Positions 46,052 to 56,326 of a DNA stretch of 64,000 nt are shown in pieces. The notes under the pieces are model-generated. The model was not told the origin of the DNA. It saw only the letters and a program-made list of their open reading frames with translations, and searched no databases. The position numbers and the translations under genes are program-made. Source of the stretch: Eucalyptus grandis (lineage: Eukaryota; Streptophyta; Magnoliopsida; Myrtales; Myrtaceae); contig NC_052613.1 in the NCBI RefSeq assembly GCF_016545825.1, positions 35,600,844-35,664,843 of the forward strand, in the 5' to 3' direction. Within the stretch, counting starts at the first letter, position 1, and each line of letters starts with the position of its first letter.

Positions 46052-46819
46052 GTTTCAATGCCCCGATTGGAGTCCTTGACACTATCGGAACTTCCCAAAT
46101 TGAAAGAGATATGGAGCTCTCAATTATCCTCAAATATGTGCAACCTTAAATTTCTACAAGTAAAGGAGTGCTTGTCCCTCTTAAGCATCATCCCATCAAG
46201 TCTACTAATAAAGCTACAAAATTTGGAAGCCATAACTATTGAAAGATGTCAGTTAATACGAGAAGTATTCAACCTTGAAGGATTAGCAACCAGAGGGGAT
46301 GACAAGATTCTATCGCGATTGACCAAATTAACCTTGAGTGACTTGCCAAGTTTGAGATGTATATGGAACAAGAATCCAAGAAGAGCATTGTGTTTCCAAA
46401 ACTTAAGGGCACTGAAGGTGCAAAACTGTGAGAACCTGAGGTTTCTTTTTACTTCTTCCATGGCTAAAGCACTCAAGCAAATAAAAGAAATAGAAATAGC
46501 AAGTTGTAAACAGATGGAGGAAATTATGAATATGCAAGAAGAAGAATCAGAGGAAGCTACAACCACCAACATTGTAGAGTTCCCTCTATTAACCTCTCTG
46601 TCTCTTGACGAATTGCCTAATCTCAAGACGTTCTTTTCTGGAAAGTATTGTGTTCACTGTCCATCTCTAACAAAACTAAGAATATCTGGATGCCCCAAAA
46701 TGATGACATTCTTTTCATTGGAAGGACAGCAGCAATCGATGACAGCTACTACAGGTTCACAAGAAACATTTGGTCATATCAATTATGACTTGTCCTTGCT
46801 GGCCTTCTTCAATCAAAAT
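46052..46819 (+). CDS. Second NLR, exon 2 (LRR)
   Basis: 256 codons, phase 0 at both ends. It begins V-S-M-P-R-L-E-S-L after TTTGAAAG and ends AFFNQN before the donor GTGCGT. It holds C-terminal LRRs of the At4g27190 type: LTLSELPKLKEIWSSQL, KVQNCENLRFLFTSSMAK, IASCKQMEEIM and LSLDELPNLKTFFSGK. No stop or frameshift is seen. Confidence 0.85.
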
Positions 46820-47111
46820 GTGCGTACCTATCTCTGGATTTTTCTATTTTATGTTTATTATAGACATTGTTCTCGGTAATTTTAGTCTCATTGCCAATGA
46901 AGCAGTTGAAAACTCTTATCCGTCAGCATGTCCCGCAAAGCCTCTTGATAATCCATTCATTTGTTTTTTTTTTTTTTTTACAACGGTATAGACTTGGGTA
47001 GCCAACTTAATTGTTGAGAATACATTAACATATTTGAGCATGTTCGAGCATCTAAATCAGGACTTCTAGGAGTTCATTGTCGAGAAACTAACATATAGTC
47101 CTCGCATACAG

Positions 47112-47840
47112 GTTTTTTTTCCGAGCTTGGAGGAGCTAACGCTTTTGTCCTTGTGCGGGTTGAGGAGGATATGGAGCAGTGATCTCCCTGAAGAATCATT
47201 CAGCAGACTAGCATCCATCACGGTCGGAGATTGTGAAAACCTGGCTCACATTTTTCCAACGACTTTAATAGAGATGTTCAAGAGCCTGAAAACGATTGAG
47301 GTCTTCAAGTGTGCCTCTTTGGAAGCATTAGTGGAACATGTTGCTGTTGATCCTAAGAAAAGGCAAAAAAGTTTAGTCCTCTTAGTAAAAGAAGTGAAGT
47401 TGTGGCACCTGTCGAGGCTGAATGCGCTTGTGAGAAGTAGCATCAAAGCAACGTTGAGTCTTCCTAGTCTGACCAATCTTAGCTTGCGTACTTGCCACGG
47501 TTTGAGATATCTCTTCACAGATGACACAGCCAGGACACTTGAAAAACTTGAGATGCTAGATGTTTCTGATTGTGATAACATGCAAGAAGTAGTTGCTGTG
47601 GAAGAAGGTGAAGAGCAGAAGTTGAAGGCAGTGAATTTCTCTCATTTACGTACATTGAAGCTTTGTTTCCTTAAAAGCTTGATTAGTATCAGCCCAAGAA
47701 GTTGTGCATGTGAGTTTCCCTCCTTGAAAGAGTTTACAGTTGAAGAGTGTAAAGCAGTGGTGGTGATTGTAGGAGATGCCAGTTGTAAAAAACTGAAGGA
47801 CAACATTCCAACGCAGCAACCGCTTTTGCTAGTCGAAAAG
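47112..47840 (+). CDS. Second NLR, exon 3 (LRR)
   Basis: 243 codons, phase 0 at both ends. The acceptor is CATACAG at 47105-47111; the exon starts V-F-F-P-S-L-E-E-L and ends LLLVEK before GTTTGC. LRR content: LRRIWSSDLPEESFSRL, VGDCENLAHIFPTTLI, LRTCHGLRYLFTDDTA, VSDCDNMQEVVAVEEG and EFPSLKEFTVEEC. It is open throughout. Intron 2 (46820-47111) is 292 bases. Confidence 0.85.
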
Positions 47841-48195
47841 GTTTGCACTTGTTCTTCTTTAATGGCATATCTAGTTTCTTGTCCATGATAGTTTGAGCTA
47901 GAAAATGTAAGGGTCTGTGGGGTTGACTTCTGCTAAATTATCGTTTTATTTTACAATTCTTTGACTTTCAAAAATCTCAAAGCTACTTTTTTCGGTATAG
48001 ATTAATTGACACGTAAATCAATACTTTTTTCATAAGTCTCCAAGACTTAATGTGCTTTTCTTTCAATTTTAAAGTGCATATGGTATTCTTTCCTATCCAT
48101 TCTATCAATAATCTTTATTCCGTGATTTTGCTTATTTCTGAAATTAAAGTTCTCCGAAAGATTTGGCGTTGATGAATTTAAATGAAAAATAACAG

Positions 48196-48735
48196 GTTGA
48201 GTTTCCTAATATGGAGTCAATGAAGATCTCGCACATGGATAACGTGGAGAAGATATGGATTGATGAGCTTGTTTCAAATGCTTTTAGGAATCTCAAGACA
48301 TTAATAGTGGAGCATTGTGAGAAACTTTCATCTATATTTTCATCTGAAACTATTCTGGCAAGATTTCGAAACCTAGAGAAGTTAGTTGTGACCGGATGTG
48401 ATTCCTTAGAAGTGGTATTTCACATCCAAGAGTTAAATATGAGCGAAGCTCATCTTGCAAGCACTTTCCAATTAAGAGAACTAAATCTGGAACGACTTCC
48501 AAAAATGAAGCACGTGTGGAGTGGACATCCTCGTGGGACTATTACATTTGAATACTTACAATGCTTGCATGTTGACAAGTGTGAGAGTCTCCAAAGTTTA
48601 TTTCCAAGTTCAGTGGCAAAAAGTATGGCACAGCTCGAAGAACTTGTAATATGTGATGGTGGGGTGGAGGAAATTATAGCGGAGGAAGACAGAGAAGTAG
48701 GGACGAGCGCAAGTGATCTTTTTTTCCAGGATTGA
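48196..48735 (+). CDS. Second NLR, exon 4 (LRR) up to the first stop
   Basis: Acceptor AATAACAG at 48188-48195; the exon starts V-E-F-P-N-M-E-S-M. LRRs read VEKIWIDELVSNAFRNLKTL, VTGCDSLEVVFHIQELN, LERLPKMKHVWSGHPRG and VDKCESLQSLFPSSVAKSM. The frame ends SASDLFFQD-stop at 48735 in a T run. If translation stops here the protein is about 1610 residues. Intron 3 (47841-48195) is 355 bases. Confidence 0.8.
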   Translation, partial: VEFPNMESMKISHMDNVEKIWIDELVSNAFRNLKTLIVEHCEKLSSIFSSETILARFRNLEKLVVTGCDSLEVVFHIQELNMSEAHLASTFQLRELNLERLPKMKHVWSGHPRGTITFEYLQCLHVDKCESLQSLFPSSVAKSMAQLEELVICDGGVEEIIAEEDREVGTSASDLFFQD

Positions 48736-48932
48736 CCAACCTCAAAATGGATGAGTTGTGAGAGTTGAGGAGCTTCTTAAAGAATAGTCACACTTCACAT
48801 TGGCCACTCTTGAAGAAATTGCAAGTGAGACACTGCAACAATATGAGGTCATTCTCGTTTGCTTGTGAAATCTAGAGCTGCCAAGGTATTGTTTCCAACA
48901 TGAACCGACCTGCACTCTTTCCTTTTGAAAAG
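48718..48932 (+). pseudogene. Decayed remainder of exon 4
   Basis: One base off the exon 4 frame, beyond the T run at ~48719-48727, the LRR continues: FFPGLTNLKMDEL, stop TGA, ELRSFLKNSHTS, LLKKLQVRHCNNMRSFSFAC, stop TAG, then PALFPFEK before a donor-like AAG|GTAAAA at 48932. The ending FEK matches how exon 3 ends (VEK). A frameshift and two stops show the ancestral exon was longer and has decayed. Confidence 0.7.
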
Positions 48933-49036
48933 GTAAAATTCTTAATTATCGCTCTCTACCTTTGTCTTCATTGGCTTATGTGCATATCTCTCACTTCTTG
49001 TTATTTCGGTTGACATTGAAATTGCCAGACATTTCT

Positions 49037-50219
49037 AGAAAAAGTACCAAAAAAGTCATAAACCTATTACATTGGTATCAATTCAGTCCTAAACATTTTA
49101 ATATTGGTACAAATTCAGTCCATCTGATCAATTTTGGTCAGTCGGTGCTGACGTGGACGTTGGCCCGTGGGCGACGCTAACGTAGCAATTTTTATGATTT
49201 TTAATATTTTTTCGAATTTTTTATTTATTTATTTATTTTTCTTTTATTTCTCCTTTCTTTTCTCCCTTCTTCCTCTTCCTCCTAGGATTGTTCCAGCCAC
49301 TGGGCGAGGGCCGCGAAGCCCTCGCCTGCCGCTGGCAAGGCTCGTGGCCCTTGCTCGGCCTCTCTCAAGGCCGCAAGTGAGGCGGCTTCACCTAGATCTA
49401 GGCGAGGCTAGCCTCACCCGCGGCCGGCGAGGCCATGGCGGCCATCGCCAAGGCTAAGGCAAGGGCCGCTAAGCCCTCGCCAGCCACCGGCCGAGGTCGC
49501 AACCCTTGCTCGGCCTCGCCAAGGTTGTGGGCGAGGCGGCTTAGCCTAGATCTCGGCGTGGCCAACCTCGCCCGCAGCTAGCGATGGCCACCGGCAAGGC
49601 CCGGGCGAGGGCCGTGTTGGCCTCCCCAGCCATGGGCAAGGCCGCCTTCGCCCGCAGCAAGGCTAGGGCCAAGCTAGCCTCGCCCAAATCCGGCTAAGCC
49701 GCCTCACCGCGACCCTAGTCGAGGCCGAACGAGGGTTGCGACCCTCGCCAAAGGCCAGCCTAGCGAGGGCTTAACAACCATCGCCTCCACCCTAGCAATG
49801 GCCGCCATGGCCTCGCCAGCCATAGGCGAGGCCGCCTCGCCCGCGACAAGGCTAGGGCGAGGCTGCCTCGCCCGAGATCCAAGCGAAGCCACCTCGCCGA
49901 CAACCCTAGGAGAGGCCGGGCAAGGGTGAGGCTCGCCGGCCACCGCTGGAACAATCCAAGGAGGAAGAGGAAGAACGGAGAAAAGGAAAAAGAAAAGAAA
50001 AAAATTAATATAAAATTCGAAAAAAATTTAAAAAAATCATAAAAATTGCCATGTCAACATCTCGGCCACCAACCGACGTTGCCGACCGGCTAAAATTGGC
50101 CGAATGAACTGAATTAGTACCAATATTAAAAGGTTTATGACTGAATTGGTCCAATTGAAAAGTTTATGATTGAATTGGTATCAATGCAATAGATTTAGGA
50201 TTTTTTTGGTACTTTTCCC
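49037..50219. mobile_element. Mutator-like foldback element with a 9-bp target duplication
   Basis: Long inverted ends (~250 bp or more) read AGAAAAAGTACCAAAAAAGTC on the left and the inverse of GGGAAAAGTACCAAAAAAATC on the right. The flanks are GACATTTCT (49028-49036) and GACATGTCT (50220-50228), a 9-bp target duplication with one mismatch, as made by Mutator-family transposases. The centre is GC-rich with repeated GGCGAGG(C/G)C motifs that are themselves partly palindromic. No transposase is present. Open frames inside it are compositional. Confidence 0.8.
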
Positions 50220-50579
50220 GACATGTCTTGCTTATTAATACTCACCCAGCCACACTTAAAATTGTTCACGAATATTAAGATGGATCATATTTAAATTTTT
50301 TCCAGCTCATTTTCTTTGTAATATATTATAGTGATCCCACTTGTTGCGTTGAAAATAAATACTCTTTATTGGATTAACTTGCATATGTAATCGTGCTTCT
50401 GATTATTTGTTCTCATCTTATCTAGTCCATCATGCTAGCGGAGTGTCTAATGGCAGGAATTTTCCAATTCAAGTTGACATTCCTCATTTGCCAAAATTAA
50501 AAAAAAAAATTAGAATCATATTTGGCAGATTGCTAGCGTTTCATGGCTCTAAAAACATAACAGAGTTCTACGCCAATAA

Positions 50580-51324
50580 ATCCTGAACATAGTTAGTAAC
50601 TGTTAAATACCGCAAGTAACTTGCTTACCCGTCACGTATTAGTAACTTATCAACTAGTTTTGACAATTAACAACGTTAGTTTAAGCTTAAAAAATTACCA
50701 GCTCGTTTAATAATCTACCAATATTCACTTTTGAGGCTTACCAATGCCTTGAAAGCTACTGACTTTTTATAAAAAATTACCAACCTTAATTTGATTGATG
50801 TCTTAATATATACCAACTTTTGTTACTTACCAACTCTTTATCTTGTTAGGTTTTGAAAAGCACAAAGATATTTCCAAAATTCCCAAATAATTTAATAATA
50901 TACCAGCATTTATTCTTGCGGCTTACCAAAGCCTTTATGATAACTAACATTTATTTGAGATTACCAACCTTGATTCAATTGACACACCAACATTTGTCCC
51001 ACTAAGATACAAACTGATTTTAGTCACTTGCCAACTTTTTATCTTGTTAGATTTTTAAAAGTACCAATATTTCTTTATCTTGTTATTGTGCTCACCAATT
51101 TTTAAAATTACTAACTTTTTTCATACCAGCAGATTACTAACTGATTTAAGTCACCTACCAACTTTTAATCTTGTTAGGTTTTGAAAAGACCATTTTTTTC
51201 ATTATACTTTCTAAACTACGAACTTCTTTAACAATCAAGCACTACGTATACTTGTGGCTAACCAACACCCTTTGAAATTACAATATTTAATCTAAATTTA
51301 ATAACCTAAATTTTATTGATATTT
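50580..51324. repeat. AT-rich diverged tandem repeat
   Basis: The theme CCAACT(C/T)TTTATCTTGTTAG(G/A)TTTT(G)AAAAG, followed by TACCAATATTT, recurs near 50824, 51029, 51158 and 52084 with (A/T)TTACCAACCTTAATTTGAT between. Units are about 130-210 bases and strongly diverged. The array continues at 52046-52260 after the inserted short element. Confidence 0.6.
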
Positions 51325-52045
51325 TGTGACAGTCCAAGGAAGGGGAGGGGTTCTCTCTAGTCCCACATCGCTTAGGGGGGAGTCATGGGCTAGTTTATAA
51401 GACTTGGGGTCCCTTTAACCTGTATAACACGTTTCACGTACGCTTCTGCTATACTAAAAACAAAGCCGTGAGGGAGGACGGGCCGGTGGGCCATGCCTCC
51501 AAAGCGGACAATATTATGGCTTAGGAGAGGGCAGGCTAGTGGGCCGCACCTCTTCTGCATAACGCGTTTTAAAGTCGTGAGGACTCAGTACACACGGCCA
51601 CAGCGAAGACGATGTGCTCTTAAGGGCTGGAGAGTGTGACAGCCCAAGGAAGGGGAGGGGTCCTCTCTAGTCCCACATCGCTTAGGGGGAGTCCTGGCCA
51701 CAGAGAGGACGCTGTGCTCTTAAGGGCTGGAGAGTGTGACAGCCCAAGGAAGGGGAGGGGTCCTCTCTAGTCCCACATCGCTTAGGGGGGAGTCCTAGGC
51801 TAGTTTATAAGGCTTTGGATCCCTTTAACCTGTATAACGCGTTTCATGTACGCTTCTGCTATGCTGAAAACAAAGCCGTGAGGGAGGACGGGTCGGTGAG
51901 CCGTGCCTCCAAAGCGGACAATATTATGGCTTAGGAGGGGCGGGCTAGTGGGCCGCGCCTCTACCCCTGCATAACGCATTTTAAAGCCGTGAGGACTTAG
52001 TCTCCAAAGCGGACAATATTACACAGTGGGGCCCGAGTCGTTACA
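51325..52045. mobile_element. TRIM-like short element, internally repeated
   Basis: Starts TGTGACAG(T/C)CCAAGGAAGG and ends GTCGTTACA, with the 5-bp target duplication TATTT at 51320-51324 and 52046-52050. The block AGTCCCACATCGCTTAGGGG occurs three times (near 51360, 51671, 51770). A segment from GCTAGTTTATAAG to TTTTAAAG(T/C)CGTGAGGAC occurs twice. Copies start at 51325, 51635 and 51735, so a ~100-bp partial unit lies between two ~310-bp units. No coding capacity. Related GTCCCACATCG sequences are widespread plant repeats as I recall. Confidence 0.7.
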
Positions 52046-52539
52046 TATTTTAAATTAAGAGAGGAGCTGATTTTAGTGACCGACCAACTTTTTGTAAGTT
52101 TTGAAAAGTACCAATATTTTCTTTATAGTTTCAAGATCACCAACTACTTTAATGATCTACCAACGTATATTGCATTAGCTTATTAAAACGTTTGAAGTTG
52201 CTAACAGTTATCTAAAATTATTAACCTTAATTTGATAATGTATATGAGCGATATACCAATACGGAACTAAGTTTCATGTTTAATGCCACAAAACGCGAGA
52301 AACGTATGACTATTTGGGGTTATATACTTCTGGTTTGTTTCCTAGCTTATTTGACACTTCATTTTGCTGTTGTAAGAACGAACAATCTATTTTAATCATT
52401 TGCATTTTTTCCATTAAATTCGTGTAATATAATCTATTTCTTGTCTTTTCGCTTTTTTTGCCCACATCACCTCAATTAATTTTTTTTTCTTTTACAAGTA
52501 TACTAGAAATTTTTTTTTTTTTTGGTAAAGAAGTATACT

Positions 52540-53280
52540 AGAAATATTGGGCGCTAAAACTTTCAAAAAATGTAATTAAATCTTAAAATGTATTAAAACC
52601 GATGCAATCAAATCCTTTCATTAACTACGTCCAGCTTGGCTAAAGGAAAATACTAATATGACTTCTTCTTTTTATCCTACATGGCGTTGATGTGGTTAAA
52701 ACGACATCGTTTTGATCTATATATGATTTTCAATACAAATTTATATGATATATATATATATAATAAGCTAACTTTAAAAGAAACATTGAAAAAAGGGAAA
52801 AACTGGGCCATCACCATCCCCTACCACTGGCGGCCCTCAGCATGATCTAGGCAAGGACTTGCAAACCTTCACATGTGGTCAGTGAGGGTTGCCGGCCACT
52901 AATTGGGGCCTCAAGCGCACCCCTTCAACCAAGCCCCCAAAAAAAAAAAAAACTGATGGTGATTATGGTTTTCTTAATTTAACTTATTTTTAATTTAATT
53001 TAAATACAATTCGGATTAAAAGTCAAATTTAGACCAAAACAACATCATTTTTGCTTTATACTTCATGTCTTAGCCATGTTATCACTACGCAAAAAGAAAA
53101 TAATAAATAAATAAAAAAAGAAACAGCCATGTCAACATTTTCCATGATCCAAGCTTGACAAAATTAATAGAAGGACTTTATTGCACTAAGTTGATAAGTT
53201 TAAGGATTGAATTGCACTTTTTGAAAGTTTAAATACTCAATTGCACTTTTATGATAAGTTTTATAATATTTAGTGCACTT
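52540..53280. mobile_element. Inverted-repeat element (MITE or foldback)
   Basis: The left side (ACTTTCAAAAAATGTAATTAAA ... CGTCCAGCTTGGC) is the inverse of the right side (AAGCTTGACAAAATTAATAG ... ATTGCACTTTTTGAAAGTTTAA), and AAAACGACATCGTTTTGATC pairs with GACCAAAACAACATCATTTT. A short GC-rich part (52800-52930) sits in the middle. Exact ends and target duplication are unclear. Confidence 0.55.
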
Positions 53281-53719
53281 ATCTTCTTTTTCTTTTTCTT
53301 TTTTTTTTGGCCAAGGAGAATCCATGCGCTACTTATTATATGTGGTAAAATAAATATGAAAGTTACAGCTTATATAACAGAGTGCAACATATTGATACAT
53401 CTTACTATTGAAAGACATCTACTGACTCTACAAGTAACACAATTTGGTAGAACAAATAACTTGTGTTGTTAAGTTTTTTTTCTATGAACTTGTTGAAATC
53501 CATATCTATTTATTTTGCCGCTTGGATATGATTAGTTGACAATTGAAATAATTGAAGTATCAATTTTTTTTTTGTTGACTAATAACTTTCTTTATCCAAT
53601 TTGCTGAACATGTTTTGACTGAATTGGGCACACCAATAACAACAAACATCCCTTTTATAATGGTCTCAAGGCTTGCTAGATACAGACTTTTTGTGGCCTA
53701 ATCAAACAAATTCCCACAG

Positions 53720-54272
53720 GTCGCTCCACAATTGGAAAAATTGAGATTAGCGAGGGAGGATGTTGTCATGATGCCGCAGCATTACATCTTTGGCAAACTC
53801 CGAGAGCTGATTGTGGGATGCTACCATGATGAAAATGTTGCATTTCCTTCCAACTTCCTTCTCCAGAGATTCCCAAAATTGGAATTGCTTGCTGTAGTCT
53901 GTAGTTCCTTTGAGGAGATATTTCCAGAAGATGTGTTTGGACATGGTGGAGCGAGTCTGAAGGCACTTGGAAATTTGAGGCGAATTCAGCTGAATAAACT
54001 ATGTAATCTAAGACGAGTTTGGAAAGATGGATCCTTGATGGCTAAAATTCTCAAACAGATTGAACATTTGTTAGTTTGGCAGTGCCCTAGTTTATCAAAC
54101 ATATTTCCATCTCCAAGTTCATTCCGAAGCTTGATGGAATTACAAGTAGAGGATTGTGCTGGTCTAGTTTATATGGGGACTTGCTCAGCAGTGAAAAGTC
54201 TGGTACGCCTTAGTCGGCTAATCCTGGTAAACTGTGGTTCAATGGAAGATGTGGTGACAAATGATGGAAAAA
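53720..54272 (+). CDS. Second NLR, exon 5 (LRR), running into the gap
   Basis: Acceptor CCCACAG; the exon starts V-A-P-Q-L-E-K-L in phase 0, like exons 2-4. LRRs of the same type follow: FGKLRELIVGCYHDENVAFP, FPKLELLAVVCSSFEEIFPE, LCNLRRVWKDGSLMAKIL, VWQCPSLSNIFPS and ILVNCGSMEDVVTNDGK. It is open up to the unknown bases at 54273. Whether it is still spliced to exon 4 is doubtful because of the decay there; it could also belong to a separate gene copy. Confidence 0.75.
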
Positions 54273-54372
54273 NNNNNNNNNNNNNNNNNNNNNNNNNNNN
54301 NNNNNNNNNNNNNNNNNNNNNNNNNNNNNNNNNNNNNNNNNNNNNNNNNNNNNNNNNNNNNNNNNNNNNNNN
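54273..54372. other. Assembly gap of 100 N
   Basis: Exactly 100 unknown bases, the usual placeholder for a gap of unknown size. It removes the 3' end of NLR exon 5. Confidence 0.98.
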
Positions 54373-54790
54373 GATTTTTTAAATATTAGAATCCATCGTC
54401 ATCCTTCAAGTTAGTCATTTCATTAACTTCCCAACTTTTAGTTGATGGAAAAGTCTACGCTACCATTTATTATTATTCATTTCTTCTACAAGGGCGACTT
54501 TTTGTGTTCATCCATTTACGTTTTATAAAATTATTTATTAAAGAAAAATGATTTTTTTTTTGAGCTTGTGAGATTAAAAGGAAAGGGGGCGGCAATGTGT
54601 TGTGCCCTCTATAGCCAACCTCCCTTGTCGGGGTTGAGGTAAGGGTGGTTGGCCCTCACTTGGCCATAAGCGCAGGCTACGATTCTTGCCACCACCAGGC
54701 AAGGGCTGCTGCGGCCATGAAGCAAGGGCCCTTGCCTGTGAATCAAGATAAACGTCAAGTGGTGTCTTTATCAAATATCGCTCTGGTGCC
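54373..54790. repeat. Direct repeat, left copy (abuts the gap)
   Basis: Homologous to 55421-55780: GATTTTTTAAATATTA at the start, then CATCCTTCAAGTTAGTCATT, CTACAAGGGCGAC, GGCAATGTGTTGTGCCCTCT and CAAGGGCCCTTGCCTGTGAA. This copy has ~45 extra bases near 54645-54690. No gene. Confidence 0.8.
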
Positions 54791-55420
54791 GGGGGATGTC
54801 AATTGCAATTTCGGGGAGGACAAATTGTTCGCCATCGAATAGAGACGTCCAACTAGTAGCCAATGACCGTTGTGGAAAAGCAGAAATTTTAGCTCTTCGA
54901 AAAAGGCAACCACTGGTAGATAGTATTTATCACAAGACCACCAGTTTTCTCAATGATGTGATATCTCTATGTTTAATCAAACAATCCAAATTGGATTAGT
55001 CAAATTCGAATACCGTAAGAAAAGGAGATTCATTTCATGGGTCAGTGATGTGAAATTAATGGAATCACAAAGTTTGATGTAAACCGCATGAAATGATTTA
55101 CTAAGTTTGTAAATTAGATAAGACGTGAAACAAAATCATTATAATTAGCTCAAATATGGAAGACTGGTTGCACAGTTTGTGATGGCACGAAGAAATCAAA
55201 ATTAATTTGCGCACTTTATTCACCCGCTAGCACACATGCATAAATCAAACCTTGTTACTAATCTACTCCCATGGGTTAAGTGAGAGCACCTCATCTCCAA
55301 TTCCACAACATTTCCGAAGTTGGCTACGACAACGCTGCTCCAATTTTCATTGGATAAGACAATGAAAATTCTTACACTCGTGTTAGTCCGTCACATTTAC
55401 TTTTCAAATTCTTTTTCTCG
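54791..55420. other. Interval between the direct repeats
   Basis: I see no gene or clear repeat in this ~630-base stretch. Confidence 0.4.
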
Positions 55421-55780
55421 ATTTTTTAAATATTAAAATCCGTCGTCATCCTTCAAGTTAGTCATTTCATTAACTTCCCAACTTTTAGTTGTTGGAAAAG
55501 TCTAGGCTGGCATTTTTATTATTTATTTCCTCTACAAGGGCGACATTTTGTGTTCATCCATTTATGTTTTATAAAATTATTTATCAAAGAAAATTGAACT
55601 TGTTTTTTTTTTTTTAAAAATTTTGAGCTTGTAAGATTAAAAGGAAAGGGGGACGGCAATGTGTTGTGCCCTCTATAGCCAACCTCCCTTGTCGGGGTCG
55701 AGGCAAGGCTGCTGCAACCATGAAGCAAGGGCCCTTGCCTGTGAATCAAGATAAACGTAAAGTGTTGCCTTAATCAAATA
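55421..55780. repeat. Direct repeat, right copy
   Basis: Second copy of the 54373-54790 block, about 1.05 kb downstream, with scattered substitutions and a short deletion. Confidence 0.8.
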
Positions 55781-56326
55781 TGGTTCATATTATTGTAACT
55801 CACTGAAGCAAAAAAATGAAACTCAATGAAACCAAAAAAAAAAAAAGTTCTTGGTACACCTTGGAATCAGATTAAAAAATATGACACGTTCTAAGGTTAG
55901 TTCTAGGACAAATAGAGTAGGTTACAAGTTTCAAAAACTGATAATTAGTTTTACCATAGCACGTTCTAAATTTCATGTTTTAGGTTTAGAATAGGATCAC
56001 CCCTAAAATTCATTATTGATTGTACATCAGAATATAATATAGTGTAATACAATAATTATGGGCAAGAAATGAGAGTTCGTTAATAAAGTAAGTGCTAAAA
56101 TTACAACATCAGATGCCTAAAAGATTTATTTACGATTGAGATTAGATAGATGCTCTTGAGGATGTCCTTCAGAGAAATACATAAGGACGGTGATTTGAAC
56201 CTAGGAGCATGTACGGATCGCTTGGTGATTTGTTTTATATGCCAGTTCACTTTATAAGTAAAGCCAACGACTTCTGGAAAAAAAAATCTCAGTACAGGCC
56301 AAGCCTCAACCTGTTCCTTGAACACC
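55781..56326. other. Upstream region of the receptor kinase
   Basis: No coding region. The last ~45 bases (ATCTCAGTACAGGCCAAGCC...) match the bases before the pseudogene start at 59875, so they belong to the duplicated unit. No clear TATA box lies in the last 100 bases. Confidence 0.45.

Larger units (their letters stand above)
48933..53719 (+). other. Large fourth intron of the second NLR
   Basis: Donor-like GTAAAA at 48933 and acceptor TTCCCACAG at 53711-53719. Most of its 4.8 kb is repeats: a Mutator-like foldback element (49037-50219), an AT-rich diverged repeat (50580-52260), a TRIM-like insertion (51325-52045) and another inverted-repeat element (~52540-53280). Confidence 0.6.

Noticed and set aside
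49167..49954. Open frames of 64-96 codons in the GC-rich stretch of intron 4
   Set aside because: They lie in the foldback element and are repeats of the same GC-rich motif on both strands.
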